The position numbers and the translations under genes are program-made. A stretch of DNA of 64,000 nucleotides. Origin: Linnemannia schmuckeri (taxonomy: Eukaryota; Mortierellomycota; Mortierellomycetes; Mortierellales; Mortierellaceae). Location of the stretch: the NCBI GenBank assembly GCA_029449235.1, contig JANATG010000012.1:1897093-1961092 (forward strand). The letters are read 5' to 3'. Under the pieces are notes generated by a model that was not told the origin of the DNA, made no database searches, and was given only the letters and a program-made list of their open reading frames with translations. Positions 20,396-32,459 of this stretch are shown piece by piece. Each line of letters starts with the position of its first letter. Position 1 is the first letter of the stretch.

Positions 20396-21826
20396 ATGAA
20401 GCTCACTCTGTTGCTCTCGTTGGCCCTAGCAACCACCACCACATTCTCTAACGCTTCCCCTTTTGACGAAGGAGTCATCGGTGCAGTCCCCCTCATCCTT
20501 AATCCAGACTACGTCCACAACACCCCTGCCCATATCCAAAAACTCAACAAACGATACCCTAACATCAAAATCAAGGCGGGTGGCGGCCTTATCCCAGTTG
20601 GTACTGGGAAGGTCGGCCTAGTGAATGTCAACCCTGACCTTGAGGTATGTAATTTCGTGCTATGTACATGCAAGAAATGAAAAATGTATATTTCATATCT
20701 GGCTTCAGAAGTACGAAAAATTAATCACTTAGGATTTTTTTCTCCCTCTCTCTCCATGCATTTTTTGTGGTGCAAATAGTACTACGGTGCTGTAAAGGTG
20801 GGAACACCAGCCCAAACCCTTAAACTGATCTTCGACACAGGCTCCTCCGACATCTGGTTCCCCTCCACCTCTTGCTCGACCCCCGCCTGTAAAGCCCACA
20901 CCCGCTTCAACCCCTCCAAATCCTCCACCTACAAAAAAAATAACCGACCCTGGAAAATTGCATACGGAGACGGATCCTTCGCCAACGGTCATCTCGCCTC
21001 CGAAATTGTCAACATTGGAGGTGTCCAGGTTCGACAGACGGTCGGGCTTGCAAAGAATGTGTCGGACAAGTTCAAGGATTCACCGGAGGATGGGATCTTC
21101 GGACTGGGGTTTAATACCCTGTCGAGCGTCAAGGGAGTTAACACTTTCATGGATAACGCCATTGAAACCTTTGCCAAAAACAAGACAAAGGGCGGTGTGT
21201 TAAAACAACCAGTTGTGTCAGTCTTCTTACCATCACTCCGCAAGAACGGTGGCCGCAACGGGCATGTCTTGTTCGGAGGGATCGATCACTCACGGTACAC
21301 TGGTCAGCTCCACTACGTCCCTGTAACTCAGAAAGGGTTCTGGCAAGTAAAGCTCGATGCCTTCAAGAGCCCCTCTCACCCCACTGCCAACACTACCAGT
21401 AACGCTGCCCATGCCGGAAACAAATCAGGATGGATCGAACACGCAACACCCAAGCAAGAAGCAATCCTCGACACCGGCACGACCCTAATCATTCTCTCCA
21501 CCACTGCCGCAAAACAAATCCACTCCTCCATCCCCGGTGCCACTCTCGACCCCAAACTCGGCTACCTCGTCCCCTGCTCCCTTCGCAACTCCCCCTCTTC
21601 CTCCTCTATCGGGTTCAAACTGAACAGGAAGTACTTTAAAGTCCCACTCGCAGATTTGGCATTCGAGGCTGTCGACGGCGAAAAGAAGAAGACTTGTCTC
21701 TCGGGTGTGCAGGGTGGGCAGGAGGGGTTGTGGATTTTGGGGGATGTGTTTATCAAGAACAATTACTGCGTTTTTGATCATTCGCCGTCGAACCCTCGTG
21801 TTGGATTGGCGCCTCTCAAGTATTAG
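20396..21826 (+). CDS. Secreted pepsin-type aspartic protease (family A1)
   Basis: Extracellular acid endopeptidase. Two exons (20396-20644, 20780-21826) encode 431 residues. Residues 1-21 are a signal peptide (MKLTLLLSLALATTTTFSNA). A pro-region with basic KLNKRYPNIKIK follows, where activation cleavage is likely. The mature enzyme shows YYGAVKVGTPAQ, then the first catalytic motif FDTGSSDIWFPS. Further on are YGDGS (flap), DGIFGLGF, the second catalytic motif ILDTGTTLI, and the C-terminal GLWILGDVFIKNNYCVFDH. Both active-site Asp residues are present, and the second motif is DTGT as in rhizopuspepsin-like enzymes. A CT-rich leader precedes the start. Confidence 0.93.
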
Positions 21827-22629
21827 TCAACATCGCATGCCCTTATTTTTTTTCCTACGCAATCTTGGCAATAACCAAATAAAACATGGTCAGCATTCTA
21901 AGCGTTGAATAAATACAATTAGGATCCTTGTCTTTCCTTTTTCGGAGAGAGGCTATGTTTGTTTCATTGCCCATTCTATATAACAACTACAATCACAACA
22001 ACAACAGCAACAACAACAACAACAATCTCATAGGCTTTCATTTCCTAGGTTTTCAGTATGGATCTTTACATATTCTCTTAAACATTTTTCATTCCTGCTG
22101 CTCGTCATAACTAACTTTTTGGTTTTAATAAATAAAAGCAACTGGCTACGATGAAAATAAGGGAGATGCACTGCAATTGAACCAATACGAGTTCTACAAA
22201 GATAAGGGATGGCGAATCTGCAGATTCGGATGTCACGACTCTTCCTGTAGCTCTTTTTTTCCCATCTTTACCCTCTATTTTATCTTTGTCCTCTACCCTC
22301 CCTATTTTTTGTCTTTGCCTTTTTGTGAATTATACCTTACACATATGTTCGCGAATAAATAGCTGTATCTTTTACTTGAAAAATCAATTATTTTTCGTGT
22401 CTGTCCATCTTCAAAGAGAATGTCATGTTTTGACAACTTTTAAACTATCCGATGGAAGTTTTCATATCCTTACGTCCTCCGCCCTCCATTTCGACTGGCA
22501 GGCACTCACGCAATTCCCTCCAAAGCGCGTAGTTACTTCCACTCCCGTTTCTTCCTTACAAATCAGTTAAAATGGTCTTAATTTTTGTTATAAAAGAGGA
22601 GGTTAACAATTAAACTAAGCGCTATTTTG
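21827..22629. other. Intergenic region with (CAA)n microsatellite
   Basis: 3' flanks of the convergent aspartic protease and arrestin-like genes. A CAA/CAG microsatellite lies at about 21988-22025. The rest is AT-rich with no coding sequence seen. Confidence 0.6.
21988..22025 (+). repeat. (CAA)n microsatellite
   Basis: About 12 CAA/CAG triplets in the 3' flank of the aspartic protease gene, non-coding. Confidence 0.8.
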
Positions 22630-24481
22630 CTATTTGACGGAAAGACCATACTGCTGATTGCTACGAAGGTTCGAATCCAAAAGATTAGATCGTCCTACAT
22701 CCTCTCCATACCCCGGCAACACATCTTCCCCTCCCTCTCTACCGCCATTTCCACCATCAGGACTGTACTCATAATCAGGCGCGCTATCTGCATACATCCA
22801 GTCATCAACTCCACTTGTATTCTCCTCGTGAGGCTGCAAAATGGGCTGTCCAGATGTCAAATTAATACTCTCCCTCCCCAACACATACGCAATCTGTACC
22901 GGCGCCTTCACCACCAACGGCTTCTCCCCTCCCGCATCCTCAAACAACACTCGGAACCTTATTGCATGACTGACTGTCACCCATGGCAACACCTCCGACG
23001 GTAACACCTCGCTCAGAATCCCACTCGCATTCACAACCTTCTCCCCTGCCGTCAAATCCAACTCGAACGTTTGTGAGTAGCTCTGTCCAGGGGAGTGAAC
23101 GCCTTCAACATACTGGTTCGGGTCTTTGATGCTGACGAGGTTCGAGATGGTTTTAGTGTGAGTTGTGTTGACCATGGATCCGACACTCGCACTCGCGTTG
23201 ATGTTTGTACTAGCACTGGTCGTACTCGTGGCAGTGTTGGCATTGGAGGATTGGTGTTGGAGCTGAGGTTGGTTGTTGTGGTGAAGTTGCTGGGACCGGT
23301 CACCGAGCATGGAATGGAAGAGGGATGAGGTGTTGGAGGAGTGGGGGCTAGAGTGGTAGGTCGGTTTCTTGTACTTTTTCGGTGCCATTGGATCATCCTG
23401 AATTCCGATCGGGATCCTATTGCGAGAACGTAATATGTAAAAACAAGGGAATTAGGTGAGTAAAAAAAAGTGAGGGTATTAGGTGGTGGATTGCGCAGGC
23501 AGCTTGGTCCAAAATAAACAACAGGCCAAAGCGAGTGGTACTCAGGACAAGTAGAGGACACATATCATCATCAAGACAAAAAAAAAAAAAAAAGGACAAA
23601 ACCTTACATGCGACGGAGCCCCTCCATGGAATGATAAGCCTCCGGCGAATTATGCACAACCTTCTCTGTCTGAATCATCTGCGCCTGAATCTCCTTTACC
23701 CTCCACCTCCTACTCTTACCCCCACCAGTCCCCTTCATCTGCACAGTAACAGGGACAATCGTCTGCTTCACATTTACAACCTGAGGTACAAAGATTACCG
23801 CCTTGAATTCATCCCCTTCCTTTTCCCCCGCTCGTCTCGCATTGCACCGAACAGTATTTCCTCCAGACTGCTCAACAACACACTTGCGCAATATCAACGG
23901 CATCTGAATCGTCTTCCTCTTCTGGAACAACGAAGTGATCGTACTCCCCTTCGTCAGATTCGCAGGGATGGCAGTCGTGGTGAGGTGGTACATCCAGATG
24001 AATTCTTGCGAGATCAATTTTGTAGAATCAGTGGTGGAGAGGTCTGAGGGGATGGCGAGTTGGAAGGGGAATTTGTAGTCGCCAGGTGCGTATTCCATTG
24101 GTGTGGCGGATGGGAGGGGGATGACGTCGAATTGGTTCCGGTAAATCGTCATTGGGTCGGAGGATGTAGAAACGACCGTCGACCTGTACCCCACCACCGC
24201 TATTCATCCATCAAACAAACAAACAAACAAACAGAAAAAGGACAACTGTTAACATTAGGATACGAATTGGACATGTATCCAAAGAAGATAGCGGTACTGT
24301 GTATATATAGCATACCTTCGCAGAGGAAGACGACGAAGAGCTCTTTAAGATGAATGGTCTTGTCGACATGGAGATGCAATACCCCCGAGACCTTGTGGAC
24401 GACTCCTGGTGCGTTCCCGAACAGTTCAATTACTCCTGGCTCCCTTGTCTCCAGCACAGTTTCAATTGTATAGCTGTTCAT
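22630..24481 (-). CDS. Arrestin-like (alpha-arrestin/ART-type) protein
   Basis: Three exons (24316-24481, 23608-24199, 22630-23416) encode 514 residues. The start at 24481 gives MNSYTIETVLETREPGVIEL. The N-terminal arrestin fold is suggested by GVLHLHVDKTIHLKELFVVFLCEG and by YEYAPGDYKFPFQLAIP-type strands; F-x-F-x-L-x-I-P is typical. The C-terminal arrestin fold is spread over the second and third exons (KAVIFVPQVVNVKQTI, SQTFELDLTAG, VSHAIRFRVLF). A Gln/His/Asn/Ser/Thr-rich insert sits near residues 265-320. The acidic tail contains PDYEYSP and LPGYGED, but no clear PPxY was seen. Yeast relatives recruit Rsp5 to membrane transporters; a role as trafficking adaptor is inferred from fold only. 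Confidence 0.72.
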
Positions 24482-25597
24482 ATTCCATGTCCTTGCTTGT
24501 CCTTGTCCTTTGTTTGTTGTCGTTGGTAGTTGGTAGTCGGTGGATATATGAAGAAAGTATGAGAGTGGAGATGTGTACAGTGGGCAAAAGTTGAAAATGG
24601 AAAAAGGAGAAAAGAAGGCAATCTTCATCCCTCCTTTTTATTTTGTGGCGCTCCTCATTTTAATTTTCTCGCCCGTCCCAGTGATGTGTCTGTGTGAAAG
24701 TCGACAACCTAAATTGGTTCTATCTAATCAACCTATCGGCAGTACACCCGCCCAAACCGGCAATTGACCCGCACACTCACACGCGCACGTAGCAAGTTCA
24801 AAAACAAGTCGACTTGCTGCCCATGTCCAACTCTACATTAGGAAAAAAGGACAAACACGACTAATGCATAACTTTAAAGAAAAAGAACTGACAAACGATC
24901 ACGCCACGCTCATGCCCACCTCCCCCTTGCTATTGACCAAAACAAAGAAATGGGACATGCTATTTGATCGGGTAAGTTTTCCGCTAGAAAAGTCGAAGGG
25001 AGACGACCAATTGACCGGAGGCGAGACAAAAGCGGCGGCGTGGACTGTTCCCGACCTTCGGAAATTTGACAATGACAGTGCAACACCAACGACAGCGAAC
25101 AAAAAAATTACCGCAAATGTTCCAAGAAACTGTTCTATTGTCGAAATAGAGGAGAGAAAATCCCTTTTTCGTCATTTCTTTTTTTTTTTTTGTTCCTTTT
25201 TTTTTTTGCAGTCGCCGCTGCCACCGCCGTCTGCGAAGCATATTTTAAAGATATCTGTCTTTCTAAGCATGCCCATCGCGCCTATCTATGACCGAAATGC
25301 GATAGGCATTCGTTCGTTCCCTTTCCCTTCATTCCTTTTCTCCTTTATTCATCCATTTCCGAAACGCTTGAAATCGACTTTTTCTCGCGTCTTGCTTAAA
25401 ATCCGCGAAAAAATTCTTCAATGCAAGGCAAAAAAAAATACTTCGCATTCCCTTCCCACCTTCCTCTTTTGCCACCATCCAACAACCTGCGATGCTGCAA
25501 CTCTTCGCCTCCTCCTTTTCCCTTTCCCTCGCCCACCTCTTGCTCTTTGCCAATCTTTACTTTGAACGAGCTCTTGTTATCATCAATGGCGTGCGCC

Positions 25598-25634
<37 letters not shown>

Positions 25635-26049
25635 AAACATTATCACCTAGCACCTCCCGCACACACTTTTTGACTTGTCTGTAGAAGGGAGAGTGCCCTC
25701 CTTTTTTTTCATCAAAGCAATTGGGCCGATTATCTGAAATTTTGATACTAGGACCCCTCATGAGGAGCCAAGACGATCGTTTGTGGGCACTGTTGATCTT
25801 CGCTTGTTTCTCTCCTTCGTCGCCTTTTTCTGATTTGCCTCGCTCTCACGTGCATGTGCCTGAAAAGTCAGTCACATTCTTTGGACAGAGGCGTGCAAAG
25901 TGAATTAAACGCAGCAACCAAAGAGAGCAAGAAAGTTGTATTGAAGAAAGTGTTTATTATTATGTACAAAAGAGAGGGGGGAGCAAGATGCAAGTTGTTT
26001 TGGGTTGTGGATATATGATTGTAAAGAAAAATGCAAAAGTGAAAGATTT
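24482..26049. other. Intergenic region with poly(A) run
   Basis: Promoter of the arrestin-like gene on the left and 3' flank of PEP carboxykinase on the right. It includes two T-rich blocks (25176-25210) and a poly(A) run of about 32 bases at 25599-25630. A long plus-strand frame (24864-25565) is low-complexity (Phe/Lys/Ser-rich) and was not accepted. Confidence 0.5.
25599..25630 (+). repeat. Poly(A) run, about 32 bases
   Basis: Uninterrupted A run downstream of the PEP carboxykinase gene. No adjacent element recognised. Confidence 0.8.
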
Positions 26050-27811
26050 TTAGATCTTGGGGCCGACGGCGATGACATCCTCAGTAGCCTGATCGGCGTA
26101 CTTGGCAAAGTTCTCGTTGAAGAGACCAGCCAACTTGGAGACGGTGGCGTTGAAGGTCTCGGGAGTTCCCTGCCAGGCAGTGGCGGGGTTGAGGACCTCG
26201 GCGGGGACACCGGTGACAGCCTTGGGGATCTCAAGTCCGAAAATGGGGTAAGTCTCATACTCGGCGCTCTTGAGCTCTCCGTTGTGGATGGCATCAATAA
26301 TGGCACGGGAGTACTTGAGGGCAATACGCTTGCCGGTTCCGTAGGCACCGCCGTTCCAGCCAGTGTTGATCAACCAGACATCGGCCTTGTGCTCCTGAAT
26401 CTTCTGGGCGAGCATGGTGGCGTACTGGGTGGGGTGGAGGACCAAGAAGGGCTGACCGAAGCAGGCAGAGAAGGTTGCCTCGGGCTCGATGACACCGTCC
26501 TCGGTACCGGCCATCTTGGAGGTGTAGCCGGAGATGAAGTGGTACATGGCCTGGGAAGAGGTCAACTTGGAGACGGGGGGAAGAACTCCGAGGGCGTCGC
26601 AGGTGAGCATGACAATGTTCTTGGGCATGTTTCCGATGCAAGGAATAAGAGCGTTGGGGATGTACTCGATGGGGTAGGCGCAACGGGTGTTCTCGGTGAG
26701 AGACTTGTCGGTGTAGTCGACAACGCGGGTATCCTCGTCAAAGACAACGTTTTCAAGGACGGATCCGAAGCGGATGGCACCGAAAATCTCGGGCTCCTTC
26801 TCAGCAGAGAGATCAATGGTCTTAGCGTAGCAGCCTCCCTCGATGTTGAAGACACCAGTGTCGGTCCAGACATGCTCATCATCACCGATCAAGGCACGGG
26901 CAGGGTCGGCAGAGAGGGTGGTCTTTCCAGTTCCAGAGAGACCAAAGAACAAGGAAGTATCACCGTCGGGTCCCTGGTTGGCAGAGGAGTGGAGCGAAAG
27001 AACACCGGCCTTGGGCATGAGGTAATGCATGATGGTGAAGACACCCTTCTTCATCTCTCCGGCGTACTCGGTTCCGAGAATGACCATCTGACGAAGCTTG
27101 AAGTTGATCGAGACGGAGGTGTTGGAGGTCATGCCGGTAGTGTATCTGTTAGCGGGGAAGGCACCGGCGTTGAGGATGGTGAAATCGGGCTCGCCGTAGT
27201 TCTTGAGCTCCTCCTCAGTAGGACGGATCAACATGTTGTGCATGAAGAGGGAGTGGTAAGCGCGAGCGCAGACAACGCGGATCTTCAAGCTAAATTTTTT
27301 AGATTTTAAAATTGTGCAAGAGAAATGATGGTCAGGAACAAATTTTAAAAGAAATGACTGTGTTGGACGTAGTGCCTAAAAAGAAAAGAAGGGGGGAAAA
27401 AAAGAGTAAAACTTACCGGTACTTGGGATCCCATCCAGCGAAACCATCGAAAACGTAGAGACGCTCACGGGTGTTCAAGTAGTCGACAGCACGCTCGTGG
27501 TTAATCAAGAAAGCATGCTCTGTCATCTTGGTGTTGACAGGGCCCCACCAGATGTCCTCGGTAGTGGTCTCCTCATCGACAATGCGCTTGTCGCGGGGGG
27601 AGCGACCGGTCTTCTTTCCAGAGGAGGTAACGAGAGCACCGGCAGAGGAGATGGAGGTACCGGGCTCGTAGCGGAGGGCATCCTCGTAAAGCTTTGCGAC
27701 GGAGGTGTTGCGGAGGAGGTTGACGCGGGTGTAGTCGATACCGTCCTTACCGACGGAGGCTTCCAACTCGGGGTCGTGCTTGTGGATCGATCCTGCAGGT
27801 GACTTGGTCAT
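26050..27811 (-). CDS. PCK1: Phosphoenolpyruvate carboxykinase (ATP)
   Basis: Converts oxaloacetate and ATP to phosphoenolpyruvate, CO2 and ADP, the committed step of gluconeogenesis in the cytosol. Two exons (27417-27811, 26050-27289) encode 544 residues, the usual fungal length. Seen in order: TSSGKKTGRSPRDKRIVDE, LYVFDGFAGWDP, AGAFPANRYTTGMTS, LGTEYAGEMKKGVF, the P-loop-like kinase motif GLSGTGKTTLSADP, the metal-binding IGDDEHVWTDTGVFNIEGG, and INTGWNGGAYGTG. All ligands expected for the ATP type are present. A TATA box lies 142 bases upstream of the ATG. Strong codon bias, as expected for a highly expressed gene, also leaves a long meaningless open frame on the opposite strand. Confidence 0.97.
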
Positions 27812-27952
27812 TTTGTATGTTGTGTTGGGGGGAGGGTTGAGAGGTAGAGTGGGGAGGGGTAAGCAAAGATGCTTGAGAGAGGAGAGAGTAAAGAGAAAGT
27901 TGTGTGTGAAGAGTAAAGGTCAAAGAACAAAAATGGTGGGTGGACACCATAG

Positions 27953-27960
27953 TATTTATA
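27953..27960 (-). promoter_or_regulatory. TATA box of the PEP carboxykinase gene
   Basis: The minus strand reads TATAAATA, 142 bases upstream of the start codon. The same octamer occurs at a similar distance upstream of the CPA1 uORF. Confidence 0.65.
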
Positions 27961-28311
27961 CCAAGGAGGGTGGCTCGAGTTGATCCGGAAGGATGAGGAA
28001 TGGTAATATTGAGTGCACACGGAGCAAAGGAGAGAAGAGAGAGGACCCCGATGGAATTGGTTAACGTAAAGAAGACACGAAGTCAGGAAGAGTAAAGAAA
28101 GAGGGCTAATTGAATAGAAAAGAAGAGTGTCCAGGCACACACAAAATAAACACAAGGCTAGAAAATAAGTGAGAGAAAGAGAGTCAAACAGAAAAGACGT
28201 GTAATTTCCTTCGGTCATGCAAGAGTCATCGCCAAAATTTTATTTTACTTTACAGAAATTCAATTCAATCGTCACACAAAAATAGAATCAACAATGAACG
28301 GATGGAATGAG

Positions 28312-28316
<5 letters not shown>

Positions 28317-28343
<27 letters not shown>
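28317..28343 (+). repeat. Poly(T) run, about 27 bases
   Basis: Uninterrupted T run in the gene-poor region upstream of the PEP carboxykinase promoter. It would be a poly(A) tail on the minus strand if it marked a retrotransposed copy, but no coding relic was recognised next to it. Confidence 0.8.
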
Positions 28344-31300
28344 CGGACCCCGGACACACTCCCAACTCAACAGAAAAGAAAGCCCTTCCTCACTGCCTTG
28401 TGTCAGCACAAAGGAACCCTATTCGCCTTCTCACTCTTTCTTTTCACACCCATATTCCGTCTCTATTTTCTTAGTCCACGGATCCCTCCGTTGACAGGAA
28501 GTCAAAAATTGAGGTTCCTTACTCTTGGTCAAGGTCCGTGGGCGTCTTCTCTTGACTTACACTTGGTACTTCGTCCTTCTTGACACTGTTTAACCGTAAA
28601 AGAGAGAGAGAAAAGGCGTTGCCTATTCTTTCCGACATGCATCCAACTCCCTCGCATGCCTTCCAAGGTCAATTGCATTTAAGGGAATAAGCGAGGCTAA
28701 AAAGAAAGGGTGCTCAACAAAATGGTTGAGGAAAAAAAAAAGAAAAATGAGGGGTAAAAAGACGCAAGTACCAATTCAATTCTACTCCCATCCATTCTCC
28801 GACAAAAATTGAAGACAAATCCACTTCCCAACAGTCAATGCAATAAACGCAAAAGCACTTCTCATAGGCGATGAATGGTGCAAGTATGTTGTGCTTTTCT
28901 TCGAGAACAGGGGCGAAAAAAAGGATAGAAGAAAAAAGGAAGCGAAAAAGAAGGAAGCAAAGGAAAGGGAGCGGGGACTGAAGGAGGATGCAGGTGGAGG
29001 GGTGGGAGGAAGAGCAAGGAAAGACAAAAAAAAAAAACGAAGGAAGATCCGCAAACAAACGATCGAACAAAAGGAACAAACAAAGGAGGCGAAAAAGGAG
29101 TATTTCAGGGTGATTGGAATTTGCGGAGGACACAGAACAAATGAGGCAAATAAAGGAAGGATTGGGAGTGATGGAAAAGGGGAAGGAGGATCACTCGCCT
29201 TCCCTTTTCCTTCCTTTCTCCTTTGTTCCTTCCCACTCCCTCTCCTGTCTGTCTGTTCCTCGTTAATACATCGAATGAATGCAGAGATGCATGGACCAGG
29301 TCGCACCAGTTGAAATAAATGAGGAACAAAAACGGCGTTCTTTTCATCCCTTTGTCCTTACCCCAACGTCTCAACAACAACAAAAAGGAGGTATTCGTTC
29401 TCTTCCCGTTAACAACAGTTTGTAGGAGTATCAATTGTCAACAAAGCAAACAAGGACATGGAAAGCCCAAGCCCAATGGATGAATGAATGCGTCTATTAA
29501 TGGCGAATAAAGGCGTCCGTTTCCTTTCTCCCGTTGCAATGAAAATGAACCTTTGAGCCCTCTTTCTGTCAATGAGGATGAAGGGAATGAATGGAAAAAC
29601 ACAGACCCCTTGTTCCTCTGTTTGACTCATGGGTGTTAAGAACCATTGAATGAGAATGCGAGAATGTTGATGTCTATTATTACACTGCTGGATATATTTT
29701 CATGAGGAGACGCAAGTGCCAACAGACAAAGAAGACGGCGACCCCCGTCTTCCATTCCTCCACAGTCGTGAGAAAAATAATTACGCATTTTTGCCGTTGA
29801 CCAACTTCCTTGGTCAGGTTTAGGACACCCATAATGTCTAAGTACTAAGCTAGCCTAGTTTCGCTCAATTGAATCACAGTATTCTACTTCAGACCATGTC
29901 ACCATCCCGGCTCCTCAGCTCGACTCATATCGCCCTCACTCTCCCTCTTACATCGTCGCTAATTCCCTTGTGCAAATCACCTTCCTCCCTTCACCGCTCC
30001 TCTCATCCATCCATCGATGGTGACTCCTTTCTATTTCATCCCCCGAGCGAGCGTCGCTATTGGTCCCCGCCTTTTTCTCTTTTTTTCTAACAGACCTCCC
30101 CACAGAAAGGAAACCTTGTTTTGTAGGTTGTCCCAAAGAAGGCAAACCGTGAAAGGAAAGAGCGAAAACCGCGGGGGAAGTGTTCAAAAATTACAGGCAG
30201 TGAGAGAAAAGAAAGAGGAGGCAATGGGCGGAGTATGAGGGGACAACGGAGTTTGTATGTCATCTCTTTTCTAATTTTTTTTCCTTATGAGTTGGTTATT
30301 TTGTTTGCTGCTGAGAGGATGACTATACAGTTGGGTGGGCCTTTCTCTCTCTCGCTATTCGTTTGGGAAGTGAGTGCGTGTAGCTTGCCTATGCGAATTG
30401 TGCCCTATCCACTCTTTCAGGGCACACATACACAAAATTATTTCTTTTTTCTTGACCTAACACACGTCCAACCAACGGACGATGTCATTCCCTCTTTCTC
30501 TCTACTCCCTATGCATCTTCCTCATCACCTTCCATTCGTCTACAACAAGCTCGTGTTTACGGTCATGGAGTGTGTGCAGCATAAAGAGAGACAGGTGCCC
30601 CGGGCCTTTGCATGACAAAAGGACCAGGTCCTACTTTACTCTTTTTACACACGCAGAGCGCGAAAGAAGGGGAACATGTGCTAAAAATGGAGGAAATCGG
30701 AAGATGCGACAACTTTATTCTGCCGGAAATGTCCGATAACGACGTGTTCTGTTCATCACCATCTCTACAAGGGAGAAAAAAGAGAAGAGAGGAGAGGAAA
30801 GGCAAGGGAAGGAAAAAAAGGAAGGAAAGGGGCTAAACTGAGAGATGCATAGTCCGACAACAGGCGACAAACTTGTAAAAGTAGCGTGCAGGATCCTCTC
30901 TTTTTTTTGAAAACACGACCAATGTAGAGGAAGGACGAGAAGGAAAAGAAAGGAAGGAAGGGTCGAGACACATGCTTGCCTTTGTTCCCTCACACGACCA
31001 AGCAAACATATGCTACATCATCCTTTGCTTAGCTACCGTTCTCGTTTTCGTAGCCACGAACATCACCTAGACAGATGGGAAGATGGGGAGTGAGTCTCTT
31101 CTTGGAGTCCGAGACAGAGACCAAGAAAAAAAAAAAAGAAGACCGGACTTTCTTCGCGATCATCCACCGATCCACGGACACTCCATTGACGAACAACTCC
31201 GCCCAATATATTGCCTCCCACATACACCCCATCTGCATCTGCACCTTTTAGGCAGAATTACCGAGAACACAAGGGAAGGGTCCTTTGCCTTTTGAATGCA

Positions 31301-32459
31301 TGAACAGCAGCATACTTATTCATTTTATTACTCGCCCTGCATTCATTAATCATTCTCACACACAACATTGGAGACGAAGGGAGGTGATGTGGGTTAGGTT
31401 TTTTGCACAGGTGAGGCTTGTGATTTTATTTATTTTTTTGTATGTAAATTTAGTTATTTTTTTGGTGTCAAAGTAGTATTTTAAAAGAGAAGGGTGGATG
31501 TCAAATAGAAGAAAAAAAGTTATATAAAGAAAAGTCAAAAGACTTGTGAAAAAAGAAGGGAAAGAAAAGAAAAGGTTGTAGAGTAAAAAGAAAACAATTG
31601 TGAGAAAGGAAAAGGGTGGAGACAAATCCAACTAAACTAGAAAAAACTGATGAACCAAAAAAGAGTACAAAAAAATCAACAAGAGAAAAAAGGGCGGGAA
31701 AAGCGTAGACAGGCGAAGGAGAAAGGGAAGGCGAAGCGAAGAAGAAAGAAGAGGCAAACTAGTTTGGTCGGTGAATGCTCCCTCCTCCTCCAACATCTCT
31801 TTATCCTACAACTCTCCCTCTCACATCCAACACATCTCAAAAATGCCCAAATCTCAACTGCAATGCTATTTTGGTCTTTGCATGCATGATTGACGATCTC
31901 GTAAACTCCTCTAGCATGGTCCTCTTGTTTGTCTGGATTGAACAAAGATGTCTCTTTTTTTTCCTCTTTTCATGTCAATTTTGGTCGCGTTTTTTTTTTT
32001 TTCTTCAAATCTTTTTTTTTTTCTGTTTTTTTTTTCTTGCGCAAAGCAGCTTTTTTGATATTCTTAATACGCGTTTTTTTTCAATCATTTTTTTTCGTAA
32101 CATCAAGACCTTCCAAGAAACAAAAAGGAGAAAAAGAAATATAAAGGGGAACTGGTGGAACCATCAAGAGAAAAAGAAGCAGAGATAGAAGGGAAAAAGA
32201 GAGCTGCGACATTAAGTGGGGCATAGTTGGTCGTCTACGCGCCAAAAAAAGAAACCACATATCGTTCCTTTTCACAACACATCACTGACAAAAAAATGTC
32301 GAAATGATCACAAGACCCAAAGTAAAAAAAGAAAAGAAATGAAACGTAATGGGAGAGCAACAAGAAAGAAACAAAAAAAGAAACAAAGTATGATAATGTG
32401 TGAGCGGATATCAAAAAGTGAAAAACAACAAAATGGAAAATGATACCAAGGCGAGCCGT

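Larger units (their letters stand above)
27812..32459. other. 4.6-kb region without a supportable gene
   Basis: Lies between PEP carboxykinase (start) and CPA1 (stop), both on the minus strand. It contains a poly(T) run of about 27 bases (28317-28343), long purine blocks on the plus strand (28900-29100, 30770-30835, 31490-31760) and T-runs (31990-32095). All open frames here are short, low-complexity and overlap on both strands. The left 150 bases are the PEP carboxykinase promoter. A non-coding transcript, a fast-evolving gene or a decayed element cannot be excluded. Confidence 0.5.

Noticed and set aside
22660..22690. tRNA-like T-arm (GGTTCGAATCC)
   Set aside because: It lies inside the last exon of the arrestin-like gene and no cloverleaf can be formed around it.
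26005..27309. 434-codon plus-strand open frame
   Set aside because: It is the exact antisense of PEP carboxykinase; strong codon bias of the real gene removes stops on the other strand. The translated product is Gly/Val/Asp-rich with no domain.
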